Assembly (NCBI GenBank): GCA_021789975.1 | Contig: JAJYIT010000012.1 | Span: 1-64,000, forward strand | DNA from: Bacteroidota bacterium | GTDB taxonomy: Bacteria; Bacteroidota; Ignavibacteria; Kryptoniales; JAKASW01 | Direction of reading: 5' to 3' | DNA: 64,000 nt | Shown: positions 25,394 through 34,629 of the stretch, piece by piece | Layout of the letters: every line of letters begins with the position of its first letter | How positions within the stretch are numbered: position 1 is the stretch's first letter | Position numbers and translations under genes: made by a program | Notes under the pieces: model-generated | Databases searched by the model: none | What the model was told of the DNA's origin: nothing | Seen by the model: the letters and a program-made list of their open reading frames with translations, nothing else

Positions 25394-27211
25394 ATGCAGA
25401 TTGACTTGGTGTCTGATGAACAAAAAGGTTCGAGATTATTATACATATCACTGCTTGCCGCGCTCATCGGGATAGGTACCGGGCTGATCATGTACGTCCT
25501 GTACCATCTGATCGGGTTTCTAACAAATCTTGTTTTCTATCATCGGATATCCTTCGCATTCGTAAGTGAGGTAAACAACCAGATCGGTTACCTTGCCATT
25601 CTAATGCCCCTCCTTGGCGGAGCGCTGGTGGGACTAATGTCCAAATATGGGACGAATCAGATCCAGGGGCACGGGTTGCCGGAAGCTCTCGAGGCTGTTG
25701 TTTCTAATAAGAGTCGGATATCTGGGAAGGTGGCGATATGGAAGCCTCTCTCTGCGACCGTTGTGATCGGCACTGGTGGTCCATTCGGAGCCGAGGGACC
25801 CATCATACAAACAGGCGGAGCAGTTGGATCAGTGGTCGGACAAATCCTGAAGATGACCGAGTCTGAACGCCGGATCCTACTTGCATGCGGCTCCGCTGCC
25901 GGCCTTGCTGCCACTTTTGGAACACCGATCTCAGGCGTCATCATGGCGATCGAAGTGCTCCTGTTCGAGTTCAGGACAAGGTCGTTTATACCGCTCGTGA
26001 TAGCCAGCAGCCTCGCGACGGCAGTGCGTTTTCAGGTTATGCAGTCCGGAGCAATGTTTCCAATCCGGTCACTGAACTTCGAATTTTCCGGTGCGTTGCC
26101 TTACTACATAATTCTCGGGATACTATGTGGCCTCGCAGCCGTGTTCTTCATTAAAGCCCTATACTGGACCGAAGACCAGTTCGAGAAGCTTCATCTGAGC
26201 CCGTACGTATTGCCCTCCATCGGTGCGTTGGGTGTCGGTGTGCTTGGGTATTTTGTTCCGCGCATTTTCGGTCCCGGGTACGACACAATCGATGCTATCT
26301 TACAAAACCATTTCACGCTTACATTCTTGCTTGTGTTGCTCCTGTTCAAGTTTACGGCACTGATACTTTCTCTCGGCACCAAGACATCGGGCGGGTTACT
26401 AGCACCTGTTTTCATGATCGGTGCGGCGATAGGTGGATCGTTCGCCATGACGGTGAATCACTTCATTCCAGGAGCAAATCTTTCTCCGGGTGCTTTTGCA
26501 CTCGTAGGGATGGGTGCCGTCTTTGGCGCCTCTGTAAGATCCACTTTTGCCTTCATCATATTCCCGCTTGAGATGACGCAGAATTTCAATTCCGTGCTCC
26601 CGCTCATGCTTGTCGGAGTCGTGGCTTCTGGCGTTGCTTACGTTCTTTACAGAAATTCTGTGGTCACCGAGAAACTCGTACGGAGAGGCTTTCTGATTCC
26701 ACAAGATTACGAGGCAGACATATTCAAACGGGTCCCAGTTTCCGACGTAATGGATACAGATGTGCGGACCATACCCGGTACCATGACCGTCGGCGAACTG
26801 TCAAAAAAGATTCAGCAGGGCGACCCCGACGTTAACCATCACAAGGGGCTTCCAATAGTGGACGATGAAAAACATCTCACAGGGATGATAACTCACGGGG
26901 ATGTAATTAAAGCCATGCAAGCCGGCATGCAGGACAAAACTGTCGCGGATGTCGGCAGCAAAGATCTTGTCCTTGCTTTTCAGTCAGAGCCTTTGTACCA
27001 AGCGGTGGTAAGAATGCTCCACTACGATGTCGGAAGGCTGCCGGTCGTAAACCGTGACGACATACACACGGTTGTCGGATACCTCGGACGAAGCCAGGTT
27101 ATCTCGGCTCGCCTGAAGAAACTGGCAGAAGACGGGATAATCTCGCCTGAAATCGCCGAGAAAAGACTTCGTAAAAAGGGTGATCCAAAACAGGAGTTTC
27201 AAACACGGTGA
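25394..27211 (+). CDS. ClC-type chloride channel/transporter with C-terminal CBS pair
   Basis: This 605-residue protein has a ClC membrane part over roughly 1-435. Selectivity-filter motifs are GHGLPEAL (the GSGIP position), GGPFGAEGPI with the gating Glu, and GGLLAPVFMIGAAIGG (the GxFxP region). Residues ~445-585 contain two CBS domains (VPVSDVMDTDVRTIPG, then VADVGSKDLVLAFQSE), which bind adenine nucleotides and regulate transport in related proteins. It is probably a chloride channel or chloride/proton exchanger in the inner membrane. It is monocistronic, with about 200 bases upstream and 800 downstream lacking genes. Confidence 0.92.
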   Translation: MQIDLVSDEQKGSRLLYISLLAALIGIGTGLIMYVLYHLIGFLTNLVFYHRISFAFVSEVNNQIGYLAILMPLLGGALVGLMSKYGTNQIQGHGLPEALEAVVSNKSRISGKVAIWKPLSATVVIGTGGPFGAEGPIIQTGGAVGSVVGQILKMTESERRILLACGSAAGLAATFGTPISGVIMAIEVLLFEFRTRSFIPLVIASSLATAVRFQVMQSGAMFPIRSLNFEFSGALPYYIILGILCGLAAVFFIKALYWTEDQFEKLHLSPYVLPSIGALGVGVLGYFVPRIFGPGYDTIDAILQNHFTLTFLLVLLLFKFTALILSLGTKTSGGLLAPVFMIGAAIGGSFAMTVNHFIPGANLSPGAFALVGMGAVFGASVRSTFAFIIFPLEMTQNFNSVLPLMLVGVVASGVAYVLYRNSVVTEKLVRRGFLIPQDYEADIFKRVPVSDVMDTDVRTIPGTMTVGELSKKIQQGDPDVNHHKGLPIVDDEKHLTGMITHGDVIKAMQAGMQDKTVADVGSKDLVLAFQSEPLYQAVVRMLHYDVGRLPVVNRDDIHTVVGYLGRSQVISARLKKLAEDGIISPEIAEKRLRKKGDPKQEFQTR

Positions 27212-28017
27212 TGTTCTCGGTTCGACGCCATAACGCTGAGCGCAATGGAGATTCGCAGACTTATTCAGAGATAAGAAGACAAGAGGGAAGCTGGGCACGA
27301 AGAGGGTTTACGAGCCGAGATCAAAGGAGGACGTTTTAAACAGTCAGCGATTATGGTGCTGACGTTCCTTGCCATTGTATTCTTAGGAACGGACCGTATT
27401 TCGGCTGATACTGGAACCAAGTTTGCAGGAAGTTTGCGAATCGTGGTCTGATGACATTCAACATTCCCCCAATTGACATTTCTGGGATAAAACAATTGAA
27501 TGAGGATTTTGGAGCGGAGAGTTTCAACATGCAAGAATTTTTTGCTACCGACGCGGCTCTGAACCTTGTGATATTAGCATACAACCTAATGAGTTTATTC
27601 AGGCAGGTAGTGCTATCAACGGCAAAGCAGCAGCAGATGAAGACTTTACGTTACGAGATCTTCGCATCATCCGGATACACTGTCCATCGAGGCAGTCTTC
27701 GCATCTTGAAATTATCGATAGCGATGAAGAGAAGAAAGTGGTTCCTTGGACTCTTTAGCAAAGTCAACAGCTTCACCTTCCCGATCGCTGCTCAAACTTA
27801 ACTCCTAACGACAATTCTGGGTTAAATCGCGGATAGTTCAAGCGGCTCACAAGAACGGCCAGATTCCACTTCGAACTCTCTTGGAGCTTTCCACGCAAGT
27901 TAACAGAAAAATAATTTGTGTGATGTTTAGGTATCAGTTACTATACTTGGTCACATGAGTTTCACCTCTGGCATCAGAATTTGACAAGTACCTAAAGCAC
28001 CGGGAAGGGTGATCTAT
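27212..28017. other. about 800 bases without an intact gene
   Basis: A signal-peptide-like start (VLTFLAIVFLGTDRISADTGT) is readable at about 27354-27450 and stops after some 30 codons, perhaps the beginning of a lost envelope gene. Other open frames (for example 27451-27801) have no convincing start or motif. No RNA gene is seen. Confidence 0.4.
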
Positions 28018-29370
28018 ATGCTTGAAGGAGCTTACACTGCACTTGATACTGCGGAAGTAAAGCGGATTCATTACAAGATAACCGCTCTATCCGCTGTTGG
28101 GGTTTTTCTCGACGGATTCGATATTTCGATAATCGGTGTGGCATTGACTTTGATGATAAATGAACCCGCGTTCGCTTACGCTAATTCGCCACTCGGAAAA
28201 GGCCTCATGGCAGCGTCTACAACGATTGGTATGCTTGTAGGAGCAGTCGTTTTCGGATATGTCACCGATAAGCGCGGAAGACGTTTCATGTATATGTGGG
28301 ACATGATCGTCTTTGTAATATTCACGGCTGCTATCTCGGTAGCATTCAACTACTGGAGTCTATTTATCTTTAGAGTGATCTTAGGTTTGGCAATCGGTGC
28401 TGATTACAGCATCAGTACGACAATCATTTCGGAATTCTCCCCAAAGCAATCACGTGGGAAACTTCTCGCGGTAAATGTGTCCGCCTGGTGGGTAGGATCA
28501 GCGGTAGCGTTTGTAATAGGCTATGCTCTATTGCCGCTAGGTCTCGACGCGTGGCGATGGATGTTTGCAATCGGCATCATTCCGGCAATGATCGTTTTGG
28601 TTTTGAGAAGATCAGTGCCTGAGTCCCCCAGATGGCTTGCAAATGTCGGTCGTTCGGATATGGCAGAGTTGGTGGTCAAAGAAGTGACCGGCAAAATGCA
28701 GGAGCTCAAAGTAGAAGCAAAGAAGGCATCCTTATCAACCCTTTTCAACAAGAAGTATTTGAGAGCGACACTTTTTGTGGCGGTCTTTGGGTTTTCTTAC
28801 GACGTTGCGTTTTATGGCATAGGGCTCTTCACACCCACGATACTAACAATCTTCGGCCTCGACCATAGTGAAGCACTTCTTGGTTCTGCAATATTCGCAA
28901 CTATAGCAGTTCTAGGAAGTCTTCTCTGTATAGCTACGGTGGACAAATGGGGAAGAAAGACAGTGACGATCTTGGGGTTCGCGGGTATGACTTTGTCACT
29001 TCTGGTACTGACAATAGTAGCGATCAATATTCCGCGCTCTGCATTTGCAGTAGGTCGTTACGCCATCACCATAGTTTGTATGTATGCTTTATTCCAACTT
29101 ACACAAACATGGGGACCTGGTGGTACCGACTTCATATTTCCACAAGAATTGTTTCCGACTTCGATTCGTGCAACCGGGCAGGGCTGGGGAACCTCCGTTA
29201 GTCGAATCGGTGCCATTCTTGGATTGATCGGTTTTCCGCAGCTACTGGCATTCGCTGGACTGGGGTACGGCCTGGTCCTCTTTCTAGTATTCTCAGTTGT
29301 CGGACTGCTGGCCACGGTGTTCTTAGGTGTGGAGACAAAAGGCAGAGCGCTTGAAGAAATCACTGACTGA
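28018..29370 (+). CDS. sugar-porter-type MFS transporter
   Basis: The ATG at 28018 has GGAAGGG 8 bases upstream; a GTG three codons earlier would sit on the ribosome site. The protein has about 450 residues and twelve helices. GYVTDKRGRRFMY is the loop 2-3 signature, PESPRWL precedes the central loop, DKWGRKTV is the second-half copy, and VETKGRALEEI is the PETKG motif that ends sugar porters. It is an inner-membrane proton symporter for a sugar or organic acid. With galK-galT 1.5 kb downstream, galactose is a plausible substrate; the pieces between make this uncertain. Confidence 0.88.
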   Translation: MLEGAYTALDTAEVKRIHYKITALSAVGVFLDGFDISIIGVALTLMINEPAFAYANSPLGKGLMAASTTIGMLVGAVVFGYVTDKRGRRFMYMWDMIVFVIFTAAISVAFNYWSLFIFRVILGLAIGADYSISTTIISEFSPKQSRGKLLAVNVSAWWVGSAVAFVIGYALLPLGLDAWRWMFAIGIIPAMIVLVLRRSVPESPRWLANVGRSDMAELVVKEVTGKMQELKVEAKKASLSTLFNKKYLRATLFVAVFGFSYDVAFYGIGLFTPTILTIFGLDHSEALLGSAIFATIAVLGSLLCIATVDKWGRKTVTILGFAGMTLSLLVLTIVAINIPRSAFAVGRYAITIVCMYALFQLTQTWGPGGTDFIFPQELFPTSIRATGQGWGTSVSRIGAILGLIGFPQLLAFAGLGYGLVLFLVFSVVGLLATVFLGVETKGRALEEITD

Positions 29371-29389
29371 GGAGGGTTGGTCGAAAAGA

Positions 29390-30118
29390 GTGGAAATTAG
29401 ATTCTTAGGAAGATGGAGTTCGAATCTTATAGCAGGCGAGCGAAACGTGTCTTTCCTTCTGGATGATAAGATTGCGTTTGATTTTGGTCCGCATACCCTC
29501 GAAGCTCTCTTGGACAGTCGAGTAGATCCGAACAAAATTGATCGCGTGCTGATTTCCCATATGCACCTGGATCACTATGTAGGAGTAGCGGAACTACTCT
29601 GGTACAGGTCCATTCATGAAGCCGAAGATCCCTTACTAATAGTTGGCCCTGAAGGGATAAGAGGCAACACGTTAAAGTTGATGGATCTTGTCCAAACGCC
29701 CCCGTTATGGAACAAATCACAAATCGAGAAAAAGATAGAGTTTGTTGAAAATCAGGATTTTGACTCGGTCAAAATATTTCACTCAAGTCATACTGTGCCA
29801 AGCGTTGGTTATAGAGTAGATTACGAAGGAAAGACGATCTTTTATAGTGGGGACACTTCATATTCGAAAGAGGTGGTGAGAGGAGCTACCAATGCTGACA
29901 TACTCATCCATGAGATGACGTACACAGACGAGAAGAAAGACATTGCCAACTATTGGGGCCACTCCACCTATAGCGATGTTCTGCGAGTCTTTGAGGAATC
30001 GAGTGCCGCTCAACTGGTGCCGGTGCATTTTACGAGGGAATCGAGCGAGTATGTAAAGCGGCGACTCAGTGAAATTCAAAGACTTATCTACCCACCTGAC
30101 ACGCTGACGCTCATTTGA
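29390..30118 (+). CDS. MBL-fold hydrolase (RNase Z-like)
   Basis: The start is probably the GTG at 29390 (VEIRFLGRWSSN), with GGAGGG about 13 bases upstream; starts further left would overlap the transporter gene. The 242 residues carry HMHLDH, the zinc-binding HxHxDH motif, then SSHTVPSVGYRV, IFYSGDT with the bridging Asp, HEMTY, and VPVHFT with the last His, as in the RNase Z/arylsulfatase branch. The substrate is unknown; the fold covers tRNA 3' processing, phosphodiesters and sulfates. It lies 19 bases after the transporter gene, so the two are probably co-transcribed. Confidence 0.8.
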   Translation: MEIRFLGRWSSNLIAGERNVSFLLDDKIAFDFGPHTLEALLDSRVDPNKIDRVLISHMHLDHYVGVAELLWYRSIHEAEDPLLIVGPEGIRGNTLKLMDLVQTPPLWNKSQIEKKIEFVENQDFDSVKIFHSSHTVPSVGYRVDYEGKTIFYSGDTSYSKEVVRGATNADILIHEMTYTDEKKDIANYWGHSTYSDVLRVFEESSAAQLVPVHFTRESSEYVKRRLSEIQRLIYPPDTLTLI

Positions 30119-30195
30119 TCGACGTGCCCTAATGTTCTGTTTCTTCGAATCTCGGGTCAGGCCTTGTTCACGCGGAAGATTCCGATTAAGTTCAA

Positions 30196-30874
30196 TTGAT
30201 CATAACTCTTGCAGATCATGACTCGGGGCGAGTTGATACATTGTTGAGATACTTACCGTATGAAGAAAATACTACGAGATGGGGCGCTGCTATCAAGAGT
30301 TGGTGTGACCGGCATGGAAAAGGAGCGCTGCTTCAGGTAAAGCATCATGCTTGTCTTCCTTTTGCCTTCAAGCATATTTGTCTAATGCTCGAGGCCCATA
30401 AAGGTTATGGTATACATGTTGGCGGAGTGCTTGCAACGAGAGGTGCAGTCATTCCAAATGGAGTTGGAGTAGATATCGGGTGCGGCATGTGTGCTGTAAG
30501 AACCGACTTTCAAGAATGGAGAGAGAAATGATCAGAAGCATTCTGGACGAAGTTCGCGGGAGGATCCCCGTGGGCTTCGAGCACCAATCGAGAGCCTCAG
30601 GACCTGAAGTATCTGCCGGTAGCAAGTCATCTCCCTCCGGTCGTCTCAAGAGAATTTCAAAACGCCAGGTTACGTGCAGGTGCAAAGGGAACTTAATCTT
30701 GAAGATAGAAAAAGAAGACTCGAAGAACATAGTATAATCCGCGCGATTCAAACCACAAGAGATCTTGACGAAGCGAGTATTGCTTACAGGAATATCGAAA
30801 CTGTAATAAGAGAGCAATCAGATCTGGTTGATCCTCTGGTTCGCCTTGAACCGCTGGCTGTCGTAAAGGGATGA
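30196..30874 (+). pseudogene. RtcB RNA ligase, internally deleted
   Basis: The first frame reads AFKHICLMLEAHKGYGIHVGGVLATRGAVIPNGVGVDIGCGMCA, the RtcB N-terminal region with its metal-site Asp and Cys. After a frame change, REMIRSILDEVRGRIPVGFEHQ follows. The last frame (from 30674) gives ELNLEDRKRRLEEH, IRAIQTTRDLDEASIAYRNI and PLAVVKG, the very end of the family. About 300 residues with the nucleotidylated histidine and Mn-binding centre are missing. RtcB seals 2',3'-cyclic phosphate RNA ends; this copy cannot. Confidence 0.8.
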
Positions 30875-30894
30875 TGAAATCGGAGAACTAACTA

Positions 30895-32070
30895 TTGGAA
30901 ACTCAGCAGAATATTATCGAGCAACTAAAGAAGAGCTTCAGAGAAAATAGTACACACTCTGAAAGTGAGATTGTGGTTAGATCACCAGGAAGAATAAATC
31001 TTATCGGTGAGCATACCGACTACAACGAAGGATTCGTTCTACCGTCGGCCATAGACAAAGCAATCTATTTACTCGTCACTCCACGGGATGGCTTCTCAGC
31101 AGGACTGTTCTCTCTCGACTTCGACGATGTTCACAGTTTTGATGTCCGATCGCCTTTGAAGACGACAAAGGAATGGGCGAATTATCTGATTGGAGTCGTT
31201 GACCAGATGAAAAAACTTGGACGCAACATCGGTGGGTTCGACTGCCACTTTGCCGGAAATATACCAATTGGTGCTGGAATGTCTTCGTCTGCAGCTCTTG
31301 AGACTGGATTTGCGTTTGCGCTCAACGGGTTGTTCGGGCTCGGTCTTGACCGGAAGGAACTCGCCAGGATCGGACAGAAATCGGAGAACGAATTTGTTGG
31401 AGTAAAATGCGGGATCATGGATCAGTTTGCGAGCGTCCTGAGCAAGGGAAATTCGGCGCTGCTTCTAGACTGTAGAAGCCTGTCATACGAGCTGATTCCT
31501 TTCACGCGGACCGATCTGAAATTCCTCCTTTGTGATACGGGCGTCAAGCATAGCCTTGCCGCTTCGGAATACAATCTTAAACGTGAACAGTGCGAGACTG
31601 GTGTTGAAGTGATCAAGAAGAGGTTCTCGAGTATCAGAAGTCTACGCGATGTCGATGAAGATAAATTGGAGGAATGTCGGGACGGGATGGAACCTGTGGT
31701 CTACAAGCGTTGCAAATTCGTCCTTGACGAAAACAGTCGGGTACAATCTGGACGTCTAAGACTTACGGAGGATGACTACGGTGGTTTCGGCAAACTTATG
31801 TACGCATCACACGATGGTCTCAAGAATATGTACGAAGTCAGCTGCGAAGAACTCGATTTCTTGGTTGATACTGCCTCCAGCATCGATGGCATATTGGGAT
31901 CTCGGATGATGGGAGGCGGATTCGGCGGATGCACCCTGACACTTTTAGAAAACGGTCACGTCGAAGAGTTCAATAAACGTGTCAGTGAAACTTATCTCAA
32001 GCATTTCGGTAGAATTCCGAAGATATATGAATGCAGTTTGATGCCCGGCACCAGCATTATTGAGGATTAG
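30895..32070 (+). CDS. galK: galactokinase
   Basis: These 391 residues match the usual galactokinase length. GRINLIGEHTDYNEGFVLP (the galactokinase signature), GAGMSSSAALETGFAFAL (ATP loop), VGVKCGIMDQFAS with the catalytic Asp, and MMGGGFGGCTL are all intact. It phosphorylates galactose at C1 in the Leloir pathway. The start is a TTG with CGGAGAA about 7 bases upstream. galT begins immediately after its stop, so the two form an operon. Epimerase (galE) and mutarotase are not in the window. Confidence 0.95.
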   Translation: METQQNIIEQLKKSFRENSTHSESEIVVRSPGRINLIGEHTDYNEGFVLPSAIDKAIYLLVTPRDGFSAGLFSLDFDDVHSFDVRSPLKTTKEWANYLIGVVDQMKKLGRNIGGFDCHFAGNIPIGAGMSSSAALETGFAFALNGLFGLGLDRKELARIGQKSENEFVGVKCGIMDQFASVLSKGNSALLLDCRSLSYELIPFTRTDLKFLLCDTGVKHSLAASEYNLKREQCETGVEVIKKRFSSIRSLRDVDEDKLEECRDGMEPVVYKRCKFVLDENSRVQSGRLRLTEDDYGGFGKLMYASHDGLKNMYEVSCEELDFLVDTASSIDGILGSRMMGGGFGGCTLTLLENGHVEEFNKRVSETYLKHFGRIPKIYECSLMPGTSIIED

Positions 32071-32071
32071 A

Positions 32072-33118
32072 ATGTCTGAGAAGCTTTTGCAAGTTACCCA
32101 CCGCAGGTACAACCCGCTCACCGGAGAGTGGGTGCTCGTCGCGCCCGGCCGAATCAAGCGTCCATGGCAGGGTAAGGTGGAAACGGTACCCGGCAGATCG
32201 CTTCCGGTATACGACCCTGATTGCTATCTCTGTCCGGGGAACGTTCGGGCCAGCAACGAACGCAATCCGAAATACTTGCACACTTTTGTTTTCGACAACG
32301 ACTTCAGCAGCCTGTCCCACAATACTCCTAACGTGGTAATCAACCAGATGGATATTATGCGTGCAGAATCGGAGAAGGGAATATGCCGTGTGATTTGTTT
32401 TTCTCCACGCCATAATCTTACGCTCGCCGAAATGGATCCTGAGGAGATTTCCGGAGTGGTCGATGTTTGGAAAAAGGAGTACTCGGGTCTTGGGAGCCTT
32501 GAGGACATCAACTACATTCAGATATTCGAAAATAAGGGCGAGCTAATGGGGTGCAGCAATCCTCATCCGCACTGCCAGCTCTGGGCTGAAAGCTCCGTTC
32601 CTGTTGAACCTCAGAAAGAGACACTTCGTTTGACCAGCTACATCAGAGAACATGGAAGCTGTCTCCTTTGCGATTACATCGATCTCGAGATGAAAGAGGG
32701 AATCAGAGTAGTCGCCGCCAACGAATCCTTCATTGCAGTAGTCCCATACTGGGCAACGTGGCCTTTTGAAACGATGGTATTGCCTAAGAGGCATCTTCGC
32801 GACATTACTGGAATGACCGATGAAGAGACGAGAGCCTTTGCGGGAATCTTGAAAAACTTGACGGCGCGATATGATAACCTCTTCAACATTCCATTCCCAT
32901 ATTCGTCGGGAATTCATCAATCACCGACCGACGGCGAGGAACACCCGGAATGGCATTTCCACATGCACTTCTATCCTCCACTTCTCAGGTCTGCGACGGT
33001 GAGAAAATTCATGGTGGGTTACGAAATGCTCGCAAACCCACAGCGCGACATAACAGCTGAAGATGCATCTGCTAGGTTACGTGCGCTCCCGTCGGTCCAT
33101 TATAAGCATGCGAAATAG
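32072..33118 (+). CDS. galT: galactose-1-phosphate uridylyltransferase
   Basis: The ATG at 32072 follows the galK stop by one base. The 348-residue protein has NPLTGEWVLVAPGR near the start, CYLCPGN and CLLCDY with zinc-binding cysteines, and NPHPHCQLWA, the HPH motif whose second His is uridylylated; this position usually reads HPHGQIWA. The second half contains PYWATWPFETMVLPKRH and HFHMHFYPPLLR, the His-rich motif. It converts Gal-1-P plus UDP-glucose into Glc-1-P plus UDP-galactose in the cytoplasm. Confidence 0.94.
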   Translation: MSEKLLQVTHRRYNPLTGEWVLVAPGRIKRPWQGKVETVPGRSLPVYDPDCYLCPGNVRASNERNPKYLHTFVFDNDFSSLSHNTPNVVINQMDIMRAESEKGICRVICFSPRHNLTLAEMDPEEISGVVDVWKKEYSGLGSLEDINYIQIFENKGELMGCSNPHPHCQLWAESSVPVEPQKETLRLTSYIREHGSCLLCDYIDLEMKEGIRVVAANESFIAVVPYWATWPFETMVLPKRHLRDITGMTDEETRAFAGILKNLTARYDNLFNIPFPYSSGIHQSPTDGEEHPEWHFHMHFYPPLLRSATVRKFMVGYEMLANPQRDITAEDASARLRALPSVHYKHAK

Positions 33119-33126
33119 GAAATTGC

Positions 33127-33711
33127 TTACTTCTTCCAAAGGTCCGTCACATCGCGGGTCTGCATCAGGAGCATCATATTGGCGAGATTCAGAAGAGATC
33201 TATCATGTGCTTCTTTGCTGGGAGAAGATACGGCGTCGGTTGCGACGACGGGGAAGAAGCCGCGGTTCAGTGCATCGCGGGCGCTCGACTCTATCCCGAT
33301 CTCAGTCGATATTCCGGAGAACACAATTGTCGTCAGAGCGGCGTTTCGCATCACGAGTTCGAAATTTGTTCCTATAAAAATGCTTGCTGTGTTTTTGTAA
33401 AGGACCGTGTCACCTTCTCTGGGTTCAATTGCCAAGTTCAAGCTCTCGGGCGTCATCGTAAATCCTCTGGGTCTTCTCTTCATAAAAAACTTTCGTGCGG
33501 GTGATTCGAATCTCTCCGGCAGCGGTGTAATCCTTGTGAAGAATACCGGTACACCCGCTAACCTGGCGGCATCTATGAGGCTGCGTGTGTTTGCGAGAAA
33601 TTCATCCTTGTTGAAAATGTTGTTGACAAGCATGTTCTGGACATCCCAGATGACCAGGGCGCTTTTCCGAATGTCGAGGATCTCCGAGAACTCAGTCATG
33701 TTTTCCATCAT
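33127..33711 (-). CDS. isochorismatase-fold hydrolase lacking the catalytic Cys
   Basis: From the ATG at 33711 (AAGGAG 5 bases upstream; a second ATG follows directly) this gives 194 residues. Asp23 (VIWDVQNML) and Lys106 (LYKNTAS) of the nicotinamidase-type triad are present, but the Cys is Gly139 in GISTEIGIESSARDA. Isochorismatases such as EntB also have Gly there and hydrolyse a vinyl ether, so it is not simply dead. No enterobactin-type genes are nearby, so the substrate is unknown. The ORF extends 61 codons further upstream without a ribosome site. It converges on galT, 8 bases apart. Confidence 0.82.
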   Translation of the reverse strand: MMENMTEFSEILDIRKSALVIWDVQNMLVNNIFNKDEFLANTRSLIDAARLAGVPVFFTRITPLPERFESPARKFFMKRRPRGFTMTPESLNLAIEPREGDTVLYKNTASIFIGTNFELVMRNAALTTIVFSGISTEIGIESSARDALNRGFFPVVATDAVSSPSKEAHDRSLLNLANMMLLMQTRDVTDLWKK

Positions 33712-33940
33712 AAATTCTCCTTTTTTGTTTTTGAATATATAGACGATCAATCGAACATGGTGTGACATAATATCCCAAATAGAGAAATATCTATGGGATA
33801 ACAAAGAATCGGTGCAAATTCGCCGGCGAAGCAAATGATTCCAACAATTATTAATTTGTTTCAAGATCAGGGAACCCAGGAAGTGTCTGACCATGTTTTC
33901 CTGATTATATTAGGATATCGTCTCTAAAGGAGGAAACACA

Positions 33941-34591
33941 TTGAAACTCAGAATCTTTATGTTTGCTCCCGTGTTAATCGGCTTGATGGTTGCAAATGCG
34001 GATGCACAGTTCGGAGTGACGGGCGGTGTAAATATCTCTGGCCCTAAAGGCATCAGCAATGCGTCAGTCAAGGACGGCGTGATAGCAGGCGTATTCATGC
34101 AGTACGGGTTAGTGGAGGGTGTATCTCTACGACCAGAACTACTATTTTCTGTCAAGGGCGCGAACTGGCAAATCCCACTTGACCCACTTTCTGCGCGTCC
34201 ACAGAACCCGACAAACAACACATTAACTCTTACTTATGTTGAAGTCCCGATTCTGCTGAGGCTGGATATGCTCACGCTACCAATTCTTCCCATCAACGTG
34301 GACATCTTCGCCGGTCCGGACTTTGCGCTTAACGTCGGATCGAGCGTGCGATCCACATCGACTATCACCGGTCGTACCACCGTCATAAGTGAATCAGGCA
34401 ATACTTATCCCTTCGATTTTAATATCGCGGTCGGTGCTGGACCTAGTTTGAACCTTGGGTCTATGACCATGGGCGCAGAAGCTAGATATACCTTTGGCAC
34501 AAGCCCCGTTTTGAAAAACGAAACAGTCGGAGGAATCATGAAGGATGGCAGGAATGGCGTCTGGTCCATCATGGCATCTTTGGAATTCTGA
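33941..34591 (+). CDS. PorT-like outer-membrane beta-barrel protein, copy 1
   Basis: This 216-residue protein starts at a TTG with GGAGG 6 bases upstream. The signal peptide (FMFAPVLIGLMVANADAQ) is followed by FGVTGGVNISGPKGISNAS and alternating strands such as YVEVPILLRLDMLTLPILP and FDFNIAVGAGPSLNLG, ending in Phe (SIMASLEF). This matches the small outer-membrane barrels annotated as PorT/OMP_b-brl_2. A close paralogue follows 38 bases downstream, so the pair arose by tandem duplication. The role is unknown: pore, adhesion or structural. Confidence 0.8.
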   Translation: MKLRIFMFAPVLIGLMVANADAQFGVTGGVNISGPKGISNASVKDGVIAGVFMQYGLVEGVSLRPELLFSVKGANWQIPLDPLSARPQNPTNNTLTLTYVEVPILLRLDMLTLPILPINVDIFAGPDFALNVGSSVRSTSTITGRTTVISESGNTYPFDFNIAVGAGPSLNLGSMTMGAEARYTFGTSPVLKNETVGGIMKDGRNGVWSIMASLEF

Positions 34592-34629
34592 CCTCACCTG
34601 CCTCGCAACTTACGAAAGGAGAAGATGAA

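Noticed and set aside
27451-27801. 116-codon plus-strand frame
   Set aside because: No ribosome site, no motif, and a composition like the surrounding non-coding DNA.
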